Source: an uncultured Atopobiaceae bacterium (GTDB lineage: Bacteria; Actinomycetota; Coriobacteriia; Coriobacteriales; Atopobiaceae). From it: a stretch of 64,000 nucleotides of DNA. How positions within the stretch are numbered: position 1 is the stretch's first letter; each line of letters opens with the position of its first letter. The notes below the pieces were generated by a model. It worked only from the letters and a program-made list of their open reading frames with translations, was not told the origin of the DNA and searched no databases. Both the position numbers and the translations under genes were made by a program. The stretch is taken from the NCBI GenBank assembly GCA_944320385.1, contig CALUHH010000004.1, forward strand, positions 27,996 through 91,995. The letters run 5' to 3'. Shown piece after piece: positions 23,664 to 32,790 of the stretch.

Positions 23664-25967
23664 CTACATCAGGTCGTAGGCGTCTATGTCCACAGCAATG
23701 TTAATACCCGCGCGGCGGCCGAGCGAGCCCGCGCACGAGCCGAGGATCCCCCCGAGGTCCGCGTCCGCGGGCGCCTTCACCATGAGGTGACGGCGCGTCT
23801 GGTCCTTGACGCGCGCCTTGACGCAGTCCGCCGGGCCCAGCACCTCCCAGCCGCCCGAGGCGCCCACCCGCTCGCGCACCGCGGCGGCGAGCTCGTCGCA
23901 GGCCGCGCGCACGGCGCGGGCGTCGCGCCCCCACACGACCACGTTGGCGAGGCGGGAGAAGGGCGGGTAGAGCGCCTCGGAGCGCTCCTCGAGCTCGGCA
24001 GAGAGGAAGACGGAGCGGTCATGGGAGGCGACGGCGTGCATGGCGGGGTGCGTCGCCCAGTAGGTCTGGACGATGACCTCGCCCGGGCGCTCGCCGCGGC
24101 CCGCGCGGCCCGCCACCTGCTCGAGAAGGTCATAGGTGCGCTCCGCGGCGCGGAAGTCCGGCAGCTTGAGCATCGTGTCCGCGTTGACGACGCCCACGAG
24201 CGTGACCTCGGGGAAGTCGAGGCCCTTGGCGATCATCTGCGTGCCCACGAGCACGGCGCACTCCGCGGCGTCGAAGCGCTCGAGCAGGCTCTGGTGGGCG
24301 CCCTTGGCGCGCGTGGTGTCCGCGTCCATGCGGATGATCTCGACGCCCTCGGGGAGCAGCATCGCGAGCTCGTCCTCCACGCGCTGCGTCCCCACGCCAA
24401 AGGCGGCGAGGTAGCGGCTGCCGCAGTTGGGGCAGCTCGTCGAGGGGTCCGGGAACGCGCGCACCGGCCAGGTGCGCCCGCAGGTGTGGCAGACGAGCGC
24501 GTGCGTGCGCTCGTGGTAGGTGAGCGCCGTCGAGCAGTGCGGGCACTCGGGGACGCAGCCGCACTCGCGGCACATGAGGAAGTTCGCGAAGCCGCGGCGG
24601 TTGAGCATGAGCACCGCCTTCTCGCGGCGCTGCGCCACGCCGCGCAGGGCGTCCGCGAGCGGGGCCGAGAAGATCGAGCGCCCGCCGCCGCGGAACTGCT
24701 CCGCCATGTCCACGACCGTGACGCGCGGAAGGACCGCGCCCGCGGGCCGCTCGGGCATCTCGACGCGCGTCCAGCGCGCCCCGCGGAACGCCCCGGCCCG
24801 GCAGCGCCCCAGGCTCTCGAGCGAGGGGGTCGCCGACCCCAGCACGAGCGCGCAGCCGCGCTCGGCGGCCATGTGCGCCGCGACCTCGCGCGCGTGGTAG
24901 CGCGGGGACTTGTCCTGCTTGTAGGACCCCTCGTGCTCCTCGTCGATGATGATGAGGCCGGGGTCCGCGAGCGGGGCGAAGAGGGCCGAACGCGCGCCCA
25001 CGACCACGCGGGCGCTGCCGGCGCGGACGAGGTCCCACTGGTCGAAGCGCTCGCCGGCGGACAGGCGCGAGTGGAGCACCGCCACGTCGTCGCCGAAGCG
25101 GCTCCGGAAGCGGCCGACGGTCTGCGCCGTGAGCGAGATCTCGGGCACGAGGACGAGCGCGCCGCGCCCCGCCGCGAGCGCGCGCTCGATGGCGGCGAGG
25201 TAGACCTCGGTCTTGCCCGAGCCCGTGACGCCGTCGACGAGGACCACGTCGCCGCGGCCCGCGGCGCGCGCCTCGTCGATGGCCGCGAGCGCCGCGCGCT
25301 GGCCGTCGGTGAGGCGCTCCGGGCGCGGGGCCGCCGCCGAGGAGAGCGTCGTGCCCTCCCCGCCGCGCAGGACGCGCCGGGACTCCACGGCCACGACGCC
25401 GCGCCGCTCGAGGGCGGAGACGGCGCTCGCGGCGCCCGGGATGGTGGCGGAGAGCTCGGAGACGCGCTGGGGACCCTCGCGCAGGGCGTCGATGACCGCG
25501 CGCTGGCGCGATGCCGTGCGCGGCGGCGCGTAGTCGTTGGCGGCGGGCGTCAGGGCGGCCCAGCGCGCGTCGACGGCCCCGGCGCGCTCGCACACGAGCT
25601 CCCAGGGCGCGTCGTCGGAGGGTCGGGTGACCCGCACCTTCTGCCCTGGGGCGAGAAAGAGCCGGACCGCCTCGCTGAGCGGGCAGGCGTACTCGCGCGC
25701 CATCCAGGCAGCCACGCGTGCCGAGACCTCGTCGAAGGCGGACGGGGCGAGCAGCTGCTCGACGGGGCTGACCCGCGCCGGGTCGAGGCCGTCCGGCGGC
25801 ACGTCGGAGGTCGCGAGCACGTAGCCCACGGCGAGGCGATGCGAGAAGGACACGAGCACCGTCGCGCCGACCGTCACCTCCGACGCCAGGGCCTCGGGAA
25901 TCGCGTAGGCAAACGTCCCCGAGAGGGACCGTGCCGGTATGTCGAGCGCGACGCTCGCGTAGCGCAT
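23664..25967 (-). CDS. priA: Primosomal protein N' (replication restart helicase PriA)
   Basis: A 767-aa superfamily 2 DNA helicase that reloads the replisome at stalled forks. The N-terminal 3'-binding domain starts MRYASVALDIPARSLSGTFA. The helicase core has Walker A DGVTGSGKTEVYL, Walker B IIIDEEHEGSYKQD and VLGSATPSLES. Two zinc-binding clusters follow with paired cysteines (CRECGCVPECPHC and CHTCGR...CPNCG). QMIAKGLDFPEVTLVGVVNAD and QVAGRAGRG are the helicase motifs V and VI. A TACAAT on the minus strand (about 26015-26020) is a likely -10. The 227-bp gap upstream holds that promoter and one GTTCTTCTCG word (about 25979). Confidence 0.95.
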   Translation of the reverse strand: MRYASVALDIPARSLSGTFAYAIPEALASEVTVGATVLVSFSHRLAVGYVLATSDVPPDGLDPARVSPVEQLLAPSAFDEVSARVAAWMAREYACPLSEAVRLFLAPGQKVRVTRPSDDAPWELVCERAGAVDARWAALTPAANDYAPPRTASRQRAVIDALREGPQRVSELSATIPGAASAVSALERRGVVAVESRRVLRGGEGTTLSSAAAPRPERLTDGQRAALAAIDEARAAGRGDVVLVDGVTGSGKTEVYLAAIERALAAGRGALVLVPEISLTAQTVGRFRSRFGDDVAVLHSRLSAGERFDQWDLVRAGSARVVVGARSALFAPLADPGLIIIDEEHEGSYKQDKSPRYHAREVAAHMAAERGCALVLGSATPSLESLGRCRAGAFRGARWTRVEMPERPAGAVLPRVTVVDMAEQFRGGGRSIFSAPLADALRGVAQRREKAVLMLNRRGFANFLMCRECGCVPECPHCSTALTYHERTHALVCHTCGRTWPVRAFPDPSTSCPNCGSRYLAAFGVGTQRVEDELAMLLPEGVEIIRMDADTTRAKGAHQSLLERFDAAECAVLVGTQMIAKGLDFPEVTLVGVVNADTMLKLPDFRAAERTYDLLEQVAGRAGRGERPGEVIVQTYWATHPAMHAVASHDRSVFLSAELEERSEALYPPFSRLANVVVWGRDARAVRAACDELAAAVRERVGASGGWEVLGPADCVKARVKDQTRRHLMVKAPADADLGGILGSCAGSLGRRAGINIAVDIDAYDLM

Positions 25968-26194
25968 GCGGCCCTCCGTTCTTCTCGCCAGCCCCCTGTC
26001 CGCACGTGGGACCTCTGATTGTAGCCGAGCCCCCGGACAGACCGCCGCGCGCGAAGATCGGGGCGACGCCTCCCGCGAGTCCCGCGGGGCGCAGTCGCCT
26101 CAGCGCTGCGGGGAGCCGCGGTCGGAGCCTTTCAAGAACCGTCTTGCGGTAGGAGTCAACGACCAATCCGCGATCCCCGCAGGTACGGGAGAGC

Positions 26195-26587
26195 CTATGA
26201 GAAGAGCTCCGCGTCGAGCGAGGCCAGCTCCGCGGGGACGTCCGCGGGATCGCAGCTGAACGACTCGGCGACGGCGCGCGCCTGGATGCGACGCAGGCCC
26301 GCGAGGTCCTCGTCGCCCGCGCCCTCGTAGAAGCGCGCGAGCCGCTCGAGGGCGTAGCAGACGTAGCTCGCCACGGAGTCGCCCATGCCGGAGAGCAGCA
26401 TCATCGTCACGAGCGAGTCGGGCGAGAGGGCGAGGGCCGTCGCGGCGTCGAGGTCGAGAAGGTCGCCGATCTGGCGTTCGACGTCAGCGGCGCCCGAGGG
26501 GTCACCACCCACGGCGCGCCTCAGGGCGTCGGACACCCCCTCGACGAACTGGCCGACGATCTCCAAGATGTAGTCACGCTGCAGCAT
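26195..26587 (-). CDS. Small acidic protein of unknown function
   Basis: A 130-aa acidic, mostly helical protein starting MLQRDYILEIVGQFVEGVSD. The opening resembles small Firmicutes/actinobacterial proteins of the DUF6483 type, but this is recognition by eye only. There are no membrane helices and no catalytic motif. The C-terminal half (LERLARFYEGAGDEDLAGLR) looks like a short helical repeat unit. It is on the minus strand between the ABC-FtsX gene and priA, with its own gap on each side. Confidence 0.55.
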   Translation of the reverse strand: MLQRDYILEIVGQFVEGVSDALRRAVGGDPSGAADVERQIGDLLDLDAATALALSPDSLVTMMLLSGMGDSVASYVCYALERLARFYEGAGDEDLAGLRRIQARAVAESFSCDPADVPAELASLDAELFS

Positions 26588-26647
26588 GCCCGCTCCTCTC
26601 GCTGAGTTATCGCACCCTAGGATACCGCTGTGGGGCGGCGGGGCGGT

Positions 26648-26684
26648 GGGCGTGACAATTCAACCTGTCCTAATTGTCACGCCC
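26648..26684 (+). repeat. Hairpin element, family C, copy 1
   Basis: GGGCGTGACAATT and AATTGTCACGCCC form 13-bp perfect arms around an 11-base loop containing CAACCTGTCC. The second copy at 48800 carries the reverse complement of this loop (GGACAGGTTG) inside the same arms, so the element is about 40 bp long and is present in both orientations. Confidence 0.8.
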
Positions 26685-26694
26685 CAGCCGCGCG

Positions 26695-29600
26695 CTACTC
26701 GCTGCGAAGGGCCTCCACGGGGTCGCGGCGGCTCGCGGCGCTCGACGGGATGAGGCCCGCCACGAGCGTCAGGGCCACCGAGATGCACACGAGCACCGCC
26801 GCCGAGGTCCAGGGAAGGCTCATGATGCTCTCCACGTCAAAGTCCGCGAGCACCCACGCGTTCACGGGCACGGAGACCGCCGCGACCACGGCGATGGCGA
26901 AGACGCCCGAGATGAGCCCCTCGATGAAGGTCTCGGCGTTGAAGACGCTCGCGACGTTGCCCTTGGAGGCCCCGATCGCGCGCAGGATGCCGATCTCCTT
27001 CTTGCGCTCGAGCACGCTGATGTAGGTGATGATGCCGATCATGATCGAGCTCACCACCAGCGAGATGCTCACGAAGGCGATGAGCACGAGCGAGATCATG
27101 TTCACGATGTCGGTCACGCTGCCCATGATCACGCCCATGTAGTCGGTGTAGGAGATCACCGCGTCATCGTTGCCCGCGGCGCGCTGCTCGTCGTTGTATC
27201 GCTCGATGATGTCCAGCACGCTCTCCTTGGCCTCGAAGTCCTTGGGGTAGATCTCTATCGCTGCCGGGTCGTCGGGCGTGGCGTAGCCGAGCGTCTGGAG
27301 GTTGTTGTCATAGGTGAGCTGGCCCGCGTTGGCGTAGCTCTCCATGAGCGAGGCCAGGTCCTCGGCGTCCATGTTGAAGCTGATCGCGCCCGCGAGCGCC
27401 TCGGCGTCCACGGAGAAGGCGCTCTGGAGGCTCGAGAGGCCTCCGGCGACCTGGCTCGCATAGCTGCCCAGGACCTGGGAGATGGCGGACTGGAGCTGGG
27501 AGGAGATCGCCGCGCCGATCTGAGAGGACATGCCCTGCATAAACGACTGAAGGTACGGGGCGAGCTGGCCGGAGACGTAGTCGCGCACGATCTGGTCGAC
27601 CCGCTCGCGCACGGGCGCGCCCGCGACGGCGTCGATCTGGGCGAGGGTCGCCTGCGCCTCCTCGGTCTCAAGGTACTGGCCCAGAAGGTCGACGACGCCC
27701 TGGACGAAGGCCGGGTCGTCGGGGTCGAGCGCCCCGGCGCTCTCTCCCCACCAGCGGACAAACCCGCTCGTGAGCTCGCCTCCGAGACGCGCGGCCTCCT
27801 CGAGCTGCTCGAGGGAGAGCGGCGGGTCGGCCACGGCCTCCTCCAGGATCGACGAGAAGTCCGGCGAGGGCGCGCCGGCCACGAGCGACTCCACGTCAAT
27901 CGAGCTCGCCACGCTCGAGAGGTCCACGGAGACGCCGGAGAGGTCGATGCCCGAGGGGTCGAAGGCGGCCGAGAGGCCGCTCGTGTCGAAGGAGAAGGCC
28001 GAGCGCAGGCGCGCCTCGTCGACCGAGAAGAGGCTCTCGAGGTCCACGCCCTTGCGCGCCTCCTCCTGGAGCGTGGCGAAGCTCTTGCCGGTGAAGACGT
28101 CGGTCTCGGGGTTGGCGAGCTGCTGCTGGACGATCTTTGAGCTCGCGGCGCGCTCCATGAGGGCCTCGGTGAGACCGTGGGTGTAGGCGATGCCGGCCGA
28201 GAGTGCCTTGGCGTCGGTGCTCTCGTTGGGGCGCACGACGCCCACGACGCGCAGGTCGAGGCCGCCCTCCACCGCCGCGGCCATGAACTCGGCGTCCGAG
28301 CTCATGTCGGTCCAGCCTCCGGTCTCGGCGTTGGCGCGGTACTCGTCGGCGGGGCTGATCACCTTGAAGGAGAGCGCGAGAGCGTCGTCGTAGGTGAAGT
28401 CCACGTCCTCGTGCCCGATGTCGGTCTCCCCCGCCGTGCCGCTCATGGCCGTCGTCACCATCTGGGTGAGCTCGGCGGGGTCGAGCACGCCGATGCCGTA
28501 GAGCGTGTAGTCGGAGATGCGGCCGCTCTGCGTGAGGACGAGCACGCACTCGTTTGCCTCGGTCGCCCAGCGGCCGGCCACGACGTCGTACTGGGACGCG
28601 AGCAGCTCGGGGTCGTCGATCATCTCGTTGAAGACCGACATCCCGCCGCCCGTCATGCCCGCCGTCGCCGTGCCGGAGGCCCCGCCGGTCATCGCGGTCC
28701 CGAGCGCGTTGGGGTTGAGCTGGACCGCGCCCTCAGAGGTGTCCGCCTCGAAGACGAGCGGGGTGAGGCCGTAGTCGTACTGGATGGCGTTGACGTAGCC
28801 GTCGAGGTCGTCGGGGTTCGTCTCGAGGTAGGACTTGAGCCCGGAGAGGTCGTTGGAGCCCACGGAGGCGAACATGTCCGTGAGCATCATGAACTCGGGG
28901 ATCTGTTGGGGGTCCTCGTCCTTCTCGCCCGACGCGGCGGAGCCCCCGTCCTCGGAGAGCATGCCGGAGATGTCCATGCTCTGCTTGGTGATCGAGAGCG
29001 GGTAGCTGGAGAGCGTGTCCTCCTCGACGCGCGCGATGTAGCCGTTCACGCCGTTGGCCAGCGCCAGAATGGCGGCGATGCCGATGATGCCGATCGAGCC
29101 GGCAAAGGCCGTCATGATGGTGCGGCCCTTCTTGGTCATCAGGTTGTTGAAGGAGAGCCCGAGCGCCGTGAGGAAGCTCATCGAGGTGCGGCGTGCCTGC
29201 TTGGCCTCGCGGCGCGGGACCGCGTCGGGGTCGAGCGGGTCGGTGTCCGCGGTGATGTGGCCGTCGCGCAGCTCCACGATGCGGGTGGCGTAGCGGCGCG
29301 CGAGCTCGGGGTTGTGCGTGACCATGACGACGAGGCGGTCCTGGGCGACCTCCTTGAGCAGGTCCATGACCTGCACGGACGTTGCCGAGTCGAGGGCGCC
29401 CGTGGGCTCGTCGGCGAGCAGGATCTCCGGGTCGTTGATCAGGGCGCGCGCGATGGCCACGCGCTGCATCTGGCCGCCGGAGAGCTGGCTCGGGCGCTTG
29501 TTCACGTGGTCGGCGAGGCCCACGCGCGCGAGGGCGTCGAGCGCCCGGCGGCGGCGCTCGGCGCGTCCCACGCCCGAGAGCGTGAGCGCGAGCTCCACGT

Positions 29601-29907
29601 TGGCGAGGATCGTCTGGTGCGGGATGAGGTTGTAGCTCTGGAACACGAAGCCGATGCGGTTGTTGCGGTAGGTGTCCCAGTCGCGGTCCTTGTACTCGCG
29701 GGTGGAGATGCCGTCGATGACGAGGTCGCCCTCGTCAAAGTGGTCGAGGCCGCCCACGATGTTGAGCATAGTGGTCTTGCCGGAGCCCGAGGGGCCGAGC
29801 ACGGCGACGAACTCGTTGTCGCGGAAGGCGACGGACACGTGGTCGAGCGCAACCTGCGTGAACGAGTCGGTCACGTAGCGCTTGCAGATGTCCTTGAGCT
29901 CGAGCAT
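26695..29907 (-). CDS. ABC transporter, ATPase fused to FtsX-type permease with large extracellular domain
   Basis: A 1070-aa single-chain MacB-like protein. Start: ATG at 29907 after GGAGG; the frame to 29934 is a short extension without a site. Residues 1-230 are the ATPase: [41 protein letters not shown] first membrane helix follows ([20 protein letters not shown]). An extracellular region of ~550 residues comes next, with a low-complexity middle rich in Ser, Ala and Gln ([20 protein letters not shown]). The C-terminus has three helices with [20 protein letters not shown], the FtsX hallmark. Such pumps move substrates at the outer face of the membrane by mechanotransmission rather than through a pore. 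The substrate is unknown. TACCAT just upstream may be the -10. Confidence 0.88.
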   Translation of the reverse strand: MLELKDICKRYVTDSFTQVALDHVSVAFRDNEFVAVLGPSGSGKTTMLNIVGGLDHFDEGDLVIDGISTREYKDRDWDTYRNNRIGFVFQSYNLIPHQTILANVELALTLSGVGRAERRRRALDALARVGLADHVNKRPSQLSGGQMQRVAIARALINDPEILLADEPTGALDSATSVQVMDLLKEVAQDRLVVMVTHNPELARRYATRIVELRDGHITADTDPLDPDAVPRREAKQARRTSMSFLTALGLSFNNLMTKKGRTIMTAFAGSIGIIGIAAILALANGVNGYIARVEEDTLSSYPLSITKQSMDISGMLSEDGGSAASGEKDEDPQQIPEFMMLTDMFASVGSNDLSGLKSYLETNPDDLDGYVNAIQYDYGLTPLVFEADTSEGAVQLNPNALGTAMTGGASGTATAGMTGGGMSVFNEMIDDPELLASQYDVVAGRWATEANECVLVLTQSGRISDYTLYGIGVLDPAELTQMVTTAMSGTAGETDIGHEDVDFTYDDALALSFKVISPADEYRANAETGGWTDMSSDAEFMAAAVEGGLDLRVVGVVRPNESTDAKALSAGIAYTHGLTEALMERAASSKIVQQQLANPETDVFTGKSFATLQEEARKGVDLESLFSVDEARLRSAFSFDTSGLSAAFDPSGIDLSGVSVDLSSVASSIDVESLVAGAPSPDFSSILEEAVADPPLSLEQLEEAARLGGELTSGFVRWWGESAGALDPDDPAFVQGVVDLLGQYLETEEAQATLAQIDAVAGAPVRERVDQIVRDYVSGQLAPYLQSFMQGMSSQIGAAISSQLQSAISQVLGSYASQVAGGLSSLQSAFSVDAEALAGAISFNMDAEDLASLMESYANAGQLTYDNNLQTLGYATPDDPAAIEIYPKDFEAKESVLDIIERYNDEQRAAGNDDAVISYTDYMGVIMGSVTDIVNMISLVLIAFVSISLVVSSIMIGIITYISVLERKKEIGILRAIGASKGNVASVFNAETFIEGLISGVFAIAVVAAVSVPVNAWVLADFDVESIMSLPWTSAAVLVCISVALTLVAGLIPSSAASRRDPVEALRSE

Positions 29908-30023
29908 GGGGGTCCTCCGGGTGGCCTTGGGCAACCATCACATGGTACCCATCCGAGCGGCCCGGCAGACCCGCGCGACGCAATCGGCACGTACGCGGGG
30001 GCGTGCCGTCGAGGCGAAGGCGC

Positions 30024-30036
30024 TACAATGCCCGCA
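30024..30036 (+). promoter_or_regulatory. -10 box placing transcription start on the ATG (leaderless mRNA)
   Basis: TACAAT occupies 30024-30029, and the ATG of the next gene begins at 30036, exactly where transcription would be expected to start. There is no Shine-Dalgarno-like sequence before the ATG. Leaderless mRNAs are common in Actinobacteria. The prediction rests on the -10 match only, as no good -35 is visible. Confidence 0.5.
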
Positions 30037-30671
30037 TGACGAGAAGAACCACCATCACGACGCTCGCCGCGGGCGGGCCCGGCGGCATTCCCGTGGAAGT
30101 CGAGCGCAGGCGCGTGCGGCGGCTCAACCTGCGGGTGCGCGCGGACGGCTCGGCGCACCTTAGCGTGCCGTGGCGCTGCCCGCTCGCGGAGGCGCAGCGC
30201 TTCCTCGACGAGCACGAGGCATGGCTGCGCACGCATGTGGCACGCCGGGCGGAGCGCGCGGCGGAGCCGGACGACGGGCTGGTCCCGCTCTGGGGGCGGC
30301 TCGTGTCGCCGCCCGCCGACGCCGCCCCCGAAGAGCTCTGGCGCGGCGAGCTGGCCGCCCGCCTTCCCGAGGTCGCGAAGCGCATGGAGGCCGTGCTCGG
30401 CGTGCGGGCGGCCGGCTGGCAGCTGCGCATTATGAAGACGCGCTGGGGGTCGTGCACGCCGCGCACGGGGCGCATCCGCGTGAACGTGCGGCTTGCCGCC
30501 TACCCGCCCGCCTGCCTCGACTACGTCGTGGCGCACGAGCTTACGCATCTGCTGGAGCCGAGCCACAACGCGCGGTTCCATGCTCTTCTCGCCCGTGCGT
30601 TCCCCGAGGAGGCCGCCGCCCGCGCCCTCCTGCGGCGCCCCGCGCGCGAGGCGTGCGAGCGGGGCGCGTGA
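30036..30671 (+). CDS. YgjP-type metallopeptidase (DUF45/M48-like)
   Basis: A 211-aa predicted zinc metallopeptidase. The conserved features are WGSCTPRTGRIRVNVRLAA, then VVAHELTHLLEPSHNARF, giving the zinc ligands His167 and His171, the catalytic Glu168, and His177 with Glu174. The N-terminal half is the family's basic beta-rich region (VEVERRRVRRLNLRVRADG). The ATG at 30036 is favoured over the upstream frame from 30003 because the promoter lies between them. The first codons use two rare AGA codons (MTRRTT) that spell a CGAGAAGAAC word. The gene lies 64 bp before the response regulator but is probably a separate unit. Confidence 0.82.
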   Translation: MTRRTTITTLAAGGPGGIPVEVERRRVRRLNLRVRADGSAHLSVPWRCPLAEAQRFLDEHEAWLRTHVARRAERAAEPDDGLVPLWGRLVSPPADAAPEELWRGELAARLPEVAKRMEAVLGVRAAGWQLRIMKTRWGSCTPRTGRIRVNVRLAAYPPACLDYVVAHELTHLLEPSHNARFHALLARAFPEEAAARALLRRPAREACERGA

Positions 30672-30712
30672 CGAAAGCGTCACGAGACCGCGTCCTTCTC
30701 GGCGCCTATACT
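30667..30712 (+). promoter_or_regulatory. Promoter with inverted-repeat operator for the two-component operon
   Basis: CGTGACG-AAAG-CGTCACG (30667-30684) lies just upstream of where a -35 box would be, and TATACT (30707-30712) is the -10. The same inverted repeat, with a different four-base centre, precedes the ABC operon at 32707 and, with one mismatch, the gene at 44291. It is the likely binding site of the response regulator encoded just downstream, which implies autoregulation. This is inferred from shared position. Confidence 0.6.
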
Positions 30713-30735
30713 CGAGTCACGACGAAGGGAGGGCC

Positions 30736-31428
30736 ATGAACCAGCTCCGGATACTGCTCGCCGAGGACGACCCGCTGATCGTGGAGGGGCTCTCGGAGCT
30801 CCTGGCCAACGAGGGCTTTGTCGTGGACTCCTCCCCCACCCAGGCAGGCGCCGTCGAGCTGGCGTGCCGCCCGCACGCCGACTACGCGCTCGCGCTCGTG
30901 GACCTGACGCTCGCCCAGGGCAACGGGTTTGCGGTGTGCAACGCCATCAATTCCGCCACGCCGGACGTCCCCGTGATCTTTCTCACCGCCGCCGACGACG
31001 AGCTCAACACCGTGACCGGCCTCTCGATGGGCGCCGACGACTACGTGGCCAAGCCCTTCCGCCCGCGCGAGCTCGTGGCGCGCATCCAGGCGGCCATCCG
31101 CCGCGCCCGACCCGAGAGGGCCGTCCTGCGGCTGGGCCGCGTGAGCATCGAGCCGGACCGCGCGCACGTGGAGAAGGACGGGCGCGAGGTCGTGCTCTCC
31201 GCGCTGGAGTACCGCCTGCTGCTCCTGTTTGCGAAGAACTCGGGACGCCTGGTCACGCGCGACATGATGCGCGAGGCGCTCTGGGACGACGCGGGCGCCT
31301 ACGTGGAGGAGAACACGCTCTCGGTCTACATCAAGCGGCTGCGCGACAAGCTCGAGGACGACCCCGCGGAGCCCTCGCTCATCGTCACGGTGCGCGGCCT
31401 GGGCTACCGCGCGGGCGACGAGGGCTAG
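30736..31428 (+). CDS. OmpR/PhoB-family response regulator
   Basis: A 230-aa two-domain regulator. The receiver domain has the acidic pair Asp11/Asp12, phospho-acceptor Asp56 (LALVDLTLAQGNGF), the conserved Thr in FLTAADD and Lys in DDYVAKPFRP. The C-terminal domain is a winged helix with LSALEYRLLLLFAKNSGRLV, SVYIKRLRDKLEDD and TVRGLGYRAG. The ATG at 30736 follows GAAGGGAGG. It is followed 9 bp later by its histidine kinase. The combination with a nearby ATPase/large permease operon (32791-39538) resembles cell-envelope-stress or peptide-antibiotic detoxification modules. Confidence 0.93.
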   Translation: MNQLRILLAEDDPLIVEGLSELLANEGFVVDSSPTQAGAVELACRPHADYALALVDLTLAQGNGFAVCNAINSATPDVPVIFLTAADDELNTVTGLSMGADDYVAKPFRPRELVARIQAAIRRARPERAVLRLGRVSIEPDRAHVEKDGREVVLSALEYRLLLLFAKNSGRLVTRDMMREALWDDAGAYVEENTLSVYIKRLRDKLEDDPAEPSLIVTVRGLGYRAGDEG

Positions 31429-31437
31429 GGGGCGGCC

Positions 31438-32487
31438 GTGCTCCTGCGCAACCGGGAGGTCAGGCGGGCTGCTGGGGTGTCCGCGGTCGTGGGCGCCGCG
31501 GGGATGCTGCTTGCGTGGAGGCTCGCGGGGCCGGGCGGCGCGGCGTGCGTCGCGGGCACGGCGGCCGTCCTGCTCCTGGTGTGGCTCGCGGCCACGCGGG
31601 CGCGCTACCGGGCGCTCGCGCGCATGGCGGCCCAGCTGGACGACATCCTGCACGGCGCGCGCGACGTGAGCTTCGAGCGCATGCGCGAGGGCGAGCTCGC
31701 GATCCTGGCCTCCGAGCTCGATAAGATGTGCAACCGGCTGGCACTTGCCAACGAGGACCTCGCGCACGAGAGAAACGCCCTCGCCGACGCGCTGGCGGAC
31801 ATATCGCACCAGCTCAAGACCCCGCTGACCTCGCTTGCGCTCATGACGTCGCTCGCGCGGCGCGAGCTCGTGGCCGACGGCGCGCACGCGGAGCAGCTCG
31901 CGCGTCTGCGCACGATGGAGCGCCTCGAGGACCGCGTGGAGTGGCTCGTCTCCTCCCTGCTCAAGCTCGCCCGCATCGACGCGGGCGTGGTGAGCTTCGC
32001 GCGGGCGCGGGTGAGCGGCTCCGAGCTCGTGGCGCGGGCGGCCGAGCCCCTGGCCGTGGCCTTCGACCTCGCCGACGTGCGCCTGGTCGTGGACGCGGCG
32101 CCGGGCTCGGGCTTTGAGGGCGACCTCTCCTGGACGGCGGAGGCGCTGGAGAACGTGCTCAAGAACTGCCTCGAGCACACGCCTTCGGGCGGCGAGGTGC
32201 GCGTGAGCTGCGCGGAGGACGCGCTGGCCTTTCGGCTTTGCGTGGAGGATACCGGGACGGGCATCGCCGCGGAGGACCTGCCGCACGTCTTCGAGCGCTT
32301 CTATCGCGGGGGCGAGAAGGACGCGCGGGCCGCGGGCGCCGGCTCCGAGGTGGACCCCGCGGGCGTGGGCATCGGGCTTGCGCTCGCCCGCAGCCTCGTC
32401 ACGGCGCAGGGCGGCACCATCCGCGCGGGCAACGCCGCGGGCGGCGGCGCGCGCTTCGACGTCGTGTTCTTCAAGGCCGTGGTGTAG
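31438..32487 (+). CDS. Sensor histidine kinase with short N-terminal membrane anchor
   Basis: A 349-aa kinase starting at GTG 31438. Two membrane helices (residues ~13-29 and 34-52) are joined by only a few residues, so there is no extracellular sensor domain. This is the layout of intramembrane-sensing kinases that often work with an ABC transporter as the real sensor. A HAMP-like linker and the H-box DISHQLKTPLTSLALM (His124) follow. The ATPase domain has LKNCLEHTP (N-box), VEDTGTGIAAEDLPHVFERF and GVGIGLALARSLV. It is co-transcribed with the response regulator. Confidence 0.9.
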   Translation: MLLRNREVRRAAGVSAVVGAAGMLLAWRLAGPGGAACVAGTAAVLLLVWLAATRARYRALARMAAQLDDILHGARDVSFERMREGELAILASELDKMCNRLALANEDLAHERNALADALADISHQLKTPLTSLALMTSLARRELVADGAHAEQLARLRTMERLEDRVEWLVSSLLKLARIDAGVVSFARARVSGSELVARAAEPLAVAFDLADVRLVVDAAPGSGFEGDLSWTAEALENVLKNCLEHTPSGGEVRVSCAEDALAFRLCVEDTGTGIAAEDLPHVFERFYRGGEKDARAAGAGSEVDPAGVGIGLALARSLVTAQGGTIRAGNAAGGGARFDVVFFKAVV

Positions 32488-32534
32488 GGCGGCTCCCGGG
32501 GCCGCCCGACTCCGGGCGCCGACCCAGGCTCGGG

Positions 32535-32674
32535 AGGGTATGTGCACCGCCCCTCGAGGGTATGTACACCGCTTCGAGGCACGGGTTCTTCTCGGCAGCT
32601 CATCTACCTGCGCGTTTGCAACCAACCAAAAACCGGCGGGTGTACATACCCTAAGGGGCCGCTGTACATACCCT
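32535..32674 (+). repeat. Inverted-repeat island, family A, copy 4 (variant units)
   Basis: Left units are GGGTATGTGCACC (32536) and GGGTATGTACACC (about 32558). The core begins GTTCTTCTCGGCAGCTCATC and continues TACCTGCGCGTTTGCAACC. Right units are GTGTACATACCC (about 32640) and CTGTACATACCC (32663). Compared with the other copies the unit is changed from TTGTGYRCAC to TATGTRCAC on the left, with the matching change on the right, so pairing of the arms is kept. It fills part of the 303-bp gap 32488-32790; the rest is the ABC promoter. Confidence 0.8.
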
Positions 32675-32706
32675 CGCGGCTCGGCCCGCGGCGGCGACGC
32701 GTCCTC

Positions 32707-32766
32707 CGTGACGAATCCGTCACGCGCGCGTCACGGCGGCGCAGCCGTCCTCCCCCATCATAGAAT
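32707..32766 (+). promoter_or_regulatory. ABC operon promoter with response-regulator-like operator
   Basis: CGTGACG-AATC-CGTCACG (32707-32724) is followed by another CGTCACG half-site (32729-32735) and TAGAAT (32761-32766). The inverted repeat matches the one upstream of the two-component operon at 30667. Control of the ABC operon by the adjacent regulator is inferred. Confidence 0.6.
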
Positions 32767-32790
32767 TGACGAGAAGAACGAGGAGGCAGC

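Noticed and set aside
26040..26166. Possible short minus-strand coding start (VVDSYRKTVLERLRP) upstream of priA
   Set aside because: It looks protein-like for a few residues, but it has no ribosome site, runs into the priA promoter and continues as a frame-shifted shadow of priA.
29940..29950. GGTACC near 29942 as a third MarR operator
   Set aside because: Only the GGTACC core matches. The flanking TCGCA and TTGAMATC parts are missing, and the sequence looks like part of a -10 box (TACCAT) for the minus-strand gene.
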